A stretch of DNA of 7,656 nt. Origin: Sphingobium sp. (GTDB lineage Bacteria > Pseudomonadota > Alphaproteobacteria > Sphingomonadales > Sphingomonadaceae). Numbering within the stretch: the stretch's first letter is position 1; every line of letters starts with the position of its first letter. The stretch covers positions 1-7,656 of the forward strand of contig JAGVJS010000141.1 of the NCBI GenBank assembly GCA_020051025.1, written 5' to 3'. The translations under genes and the position numbers were made by a program. Of the stretch, positions 6,296-7,656 are shown one piece after another. The notes under the pieces are model-generated. The model was not told the DNA's origin. It did no database searches and saw only the letters and a program-made list of their open reading frames with translations.

Positions 6296-7047
6296 GCCTC
6301 TTCCCCGATGGCCGGCCCGTCGCCCATGCCGGCGATCAGTTCGATCGCGTGGAACGCGCGCACCTTGCTCCCCTTGCGGTTCAGCTTCCCCGCCATGTTC
6401 ATCAGGCAGCCCAGATCGCCCGCCAGCAGCAGGTCCGCGCCGGTCGCGTCGATCGCGTCCGCCTTTTCACCGACGATTGCGTTGGAAATGGCCGGATATT
6501 TGACGCAGAAAGTGCCGCCGAAACCGCAGCAGGTTTCCTCGCCCTTGAGTGGCGCGAAATGCAGCCCGTCGATCCCCTTCAGCAACCGGCGCGGCTGTGC
6601 CTTGATCCCCAGTTCGCGCAGGCCCGAACAACTGTCATGATAAGTCGCTTTGGCATCCAATGCGACACCCTCGGGCCGCCATCCACACACCTCGTCCAGA
6701 TAGGCCATGACCTCGAACGTCTTGCCCGCTACCGCCTGCGCGCGCGGCAGCCACACCGCATCATGTTCGAACAGTTCGGGATAATGGCAGCGGATCGTCC
6801 CTGCGCACGAGCCTGACGGCACCACCACCGCCTCATAGGGTTCCAGCGCTTCGATCGTCTGCTTGGCCAGCGCGACCGCATGGTCCCGGTCGCCGCTGTT
6901 GAGCGCGGGCTGGCCGCAACAAGTCTGCCCCTCCGGCACCACAACCTCGCACCCGGCCGCCTCCAGCGCACGAATTGCGGCAAAGCCGATGCGCGGCCGC
7001 ATCAGGTCGACAAGGCAGGTAACGAAGAGGGCGACTGTACGTGTCAT
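6292..7047 (-). CDS. lutA: L-lactate utilization protein LutA (LldE-like, two CCG domains)
   Basis: LutA is the cysteine-rich subunit of LutABC, related to heterodisulfide reductase subunit B and the glycolate oxidase iron-sulfur subunit. With the ATG at 7047 it has 251 residues, normal for the family. It has two CCG domains. The first has C11 (TCLVDLMRP), C43-C44 (TCCGQPALNSG) and C81 (PSGSC). The second has C140 (YHDSCSGLRELG), C173-C174 (TCCGFGGTFCVKYP) and C214 (GDLGC). These cysteines are expected to hold an iron-sulfur centre. An upstream in-frame ATG at 7089 would add 14 residues that lie inside the upstream hydrolase gene and has no ribosome binding site. The start at 7047 gives the typical MTRTVALFVTCLVDL opening and an ATGA overlap with the upstream stop, so I prefer it. 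It sits between the hydrolase and lutB, with 4-base overlaps on both sides. Confidence 0.95.
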   Translation of the reverse strand: MTRTVALFVTCLVDLMRPRIGFAAIRALEAAGCEVVVPEGQTCCGQPALNSGDRDHAVALAKQTIEALEPYEAVVVPSGSCAGTIRCHYPELFEHDAVWLPRAQAVAGKTFEVMAYLDEVCGWRPEGVALDAKATYHDSCSGLRELGIKAQPRRLLKGIDGLHFAPLKGEETCCGFGGTFCVKYPAISNAIVGEKADAIDATGADLLLAGDLGCLMNMAGKLNRKGSKVRAFHAIELIAGMGDGPAIGEEA

Positions 7048-7656
7048 AATCCGTGGCGTTTCGCGAAGTTGATGAACAGGTCCGGCCATAGCGAAGGCGC
7101 GGCCGGGGCGGGGGCCAGCCCAAAGCCATGGTTGCCGCTTTCAAACAGATGGCATTCGGCCGCAATACCCCGCGCGCGCAGCGACGCCAGCATGGCCAGA
7201 CTGTTTTCTGGCGGTACGGCGACGTCGTTCAGGGCATGGGCCAGGAAGACCGGCGGCGTCTGCGCGCTGACATCCTGATCCATGGAATAGGCGCGCAGCC
7301 GTTCGGGCGATGGCGTTTCGCCCAGCAATTGGGTGCGCGACCCGGCATGGACGAACGGCCCCTCCATCTGGATCACCGGATACATATAGGCAGCGATCGC
7401 GGCCTTGATCGGCTCGCGATCGCTGGCGTCGACCGGGGCATAGCTCTCCTGCGGCGTCCGGCTGGTCAGCCAGGCGGCCAGATGCCCGCCAGCGGAAAAG
7501 CCCATCACGCCCACCCGCTCGGGATCGAACTTTTCCTTATGCCCTAACGCCCGTACCAGCCGCAGTGCGCGCTGCGCATCCTGCAACGGCGCTTCGGCAC
7601 CGGCCGCCCATCCGTCGGCGGGCATGCGATAGACCAGCGAGAAGCAGGCATAGCCG
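7044..7656 (-). CDS. Alpha/beta hydrolase, acetylxylan-esterase-like, C-terminal part (cut by right edge)
   Basis: The frame is open from the right edge to a TGA at 7044-7046, giving 203 visible residues; the start and probably 60-100 or more residues are missing. It is an alpha/beta-hydrolase serine esterase of the Abhydrolase_3 / BD-FAE / acetylxylan-esterase-like type. The catalytic triad is visible: nucleophile in VMGFSAGGHLA (Ser at visible residue 54), Asp in FLAHALNDVAVP (about 144) and His in FESGNHGFG (about 176). The opening GYACFSLVYRMPADGW is typical of esterases of this group acting on acylated sugars, but the substrate cannot be read from sequence. No signal peptide can be judged because the N-terminus is off the window. 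The stop overlaps the lutA ATG as ATGA, so it is co-transcribed with lutABC. The family is secure; the specificity is a guess. Confidence 0.87.
   Translation of the reverse strand, partial: GYACFSLVYRMPADGWAAGAEAPLQDAQRALRLVRALGHKEKFDPERVGVMGFSAGGHLAAWLTSRTPQESYAPVDASDREPIKAAIAAYMYPVIQMEGPFVHAGSRTQLLGETPSPERLRAYSMDQDVSAQTPPVFLAHALNDVAVPPENSLAMLASLRARGIAAECHLFESGNHGFGLAPAPAAPSLWPDLFINFAKRHGL

Noticed and set aside
5300..6640. Long plus-strand open frame (446 codons) opposite lutB/lutA
   Set aside because: It is a shadow of two strongly recognised genes, rich in Arg, His and Ala with no recognisable domain and no ribosome binding site context.
7048..7089. 14-residue N-terminal extension of LutA from the ATG at 7089
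   Set aside because: It lies inside the hydrolase reading frame, has no ribosome binding site, and the ATGA start at 7047 gives the family-typical N-terminus.
1..7656. Defence island, CRISPR array, prophage or mobile element
   Set aside because: No direct-repeat arrays, transposase, integrase, tRNA or phage-type genes are visible; the genes are housekeeping, envelope and catabolic with fairly uniform composition.

Overview
The window is a GC-rich, densely packed piece of bacterial chromosome. The XseA, PurD, LutABC and helix-hairpin-helix proteins all read like sphingomonad (Alphaproteobacteria, Sphingomonadales, possibly Sphingobium) homologues. This placement comes from protein flavour, codon use and gene order, not from a search. 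No RNA genes, insertion sequences, phage genes or CRISPR arrays are visible, and no gene-free stretch exceeds about 100 bases.

Left part (1-2488): the 5' part of xseA (exonuclease VII large subunit, minus strand, running off the left edge) diverges from purD (purine synthesis, plus strand). Their best-supported start codons overlap within one CATG. A 66-base gap with a plausible promoter and a strong ribosome binding site leads to a small gene for a membrane-anchored protein with a Pro/Ala-rich linker and a C-terminal helix-hairpin-helix (H3TH) domain.

Middle part (2485-4267): a minus-strand acyltransferase-3 membrane protein ends in the same CTAG as the helix-hairpin-helix gene. Divergent from it is a membrane-anchored SGNH/GDSL hydrolase. 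AT3 and SGNH domains are often fused in surface-glycan O-acetylation enzymes, so the pair may be a split acyl transfer/removal module. The short region between them holds a 12-bp perfect palindrome.

Right part (4269-7656): a minus-strand operon reads, in transcription order, alpha/beta hydrolase (acetylxylan-esterase-like, 5' end off the right edge), lutA, lutB, lutC. All three junctions are 4-base ATGA overlaps, so translation is probably coupled. LutABC is the iron-sulfur L-lactate oxidation complex (L-lactate to pyruvate). No lactate permease or regulator is in the window, so the promoter and any regulator lie to the right. A sugar-ester hydrolase leading this operon suggests, as inference only, that the lactate is an internal product of plant-sugar breakdown (for example of L-rhamnose) rather than imported.

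Most of the window is ordinary. The points worth a second look are the hydrolase-lutABC coupling, the altered second cluster motif in LutB, the AT3/SGNH pair, and the shared start and stop codons.
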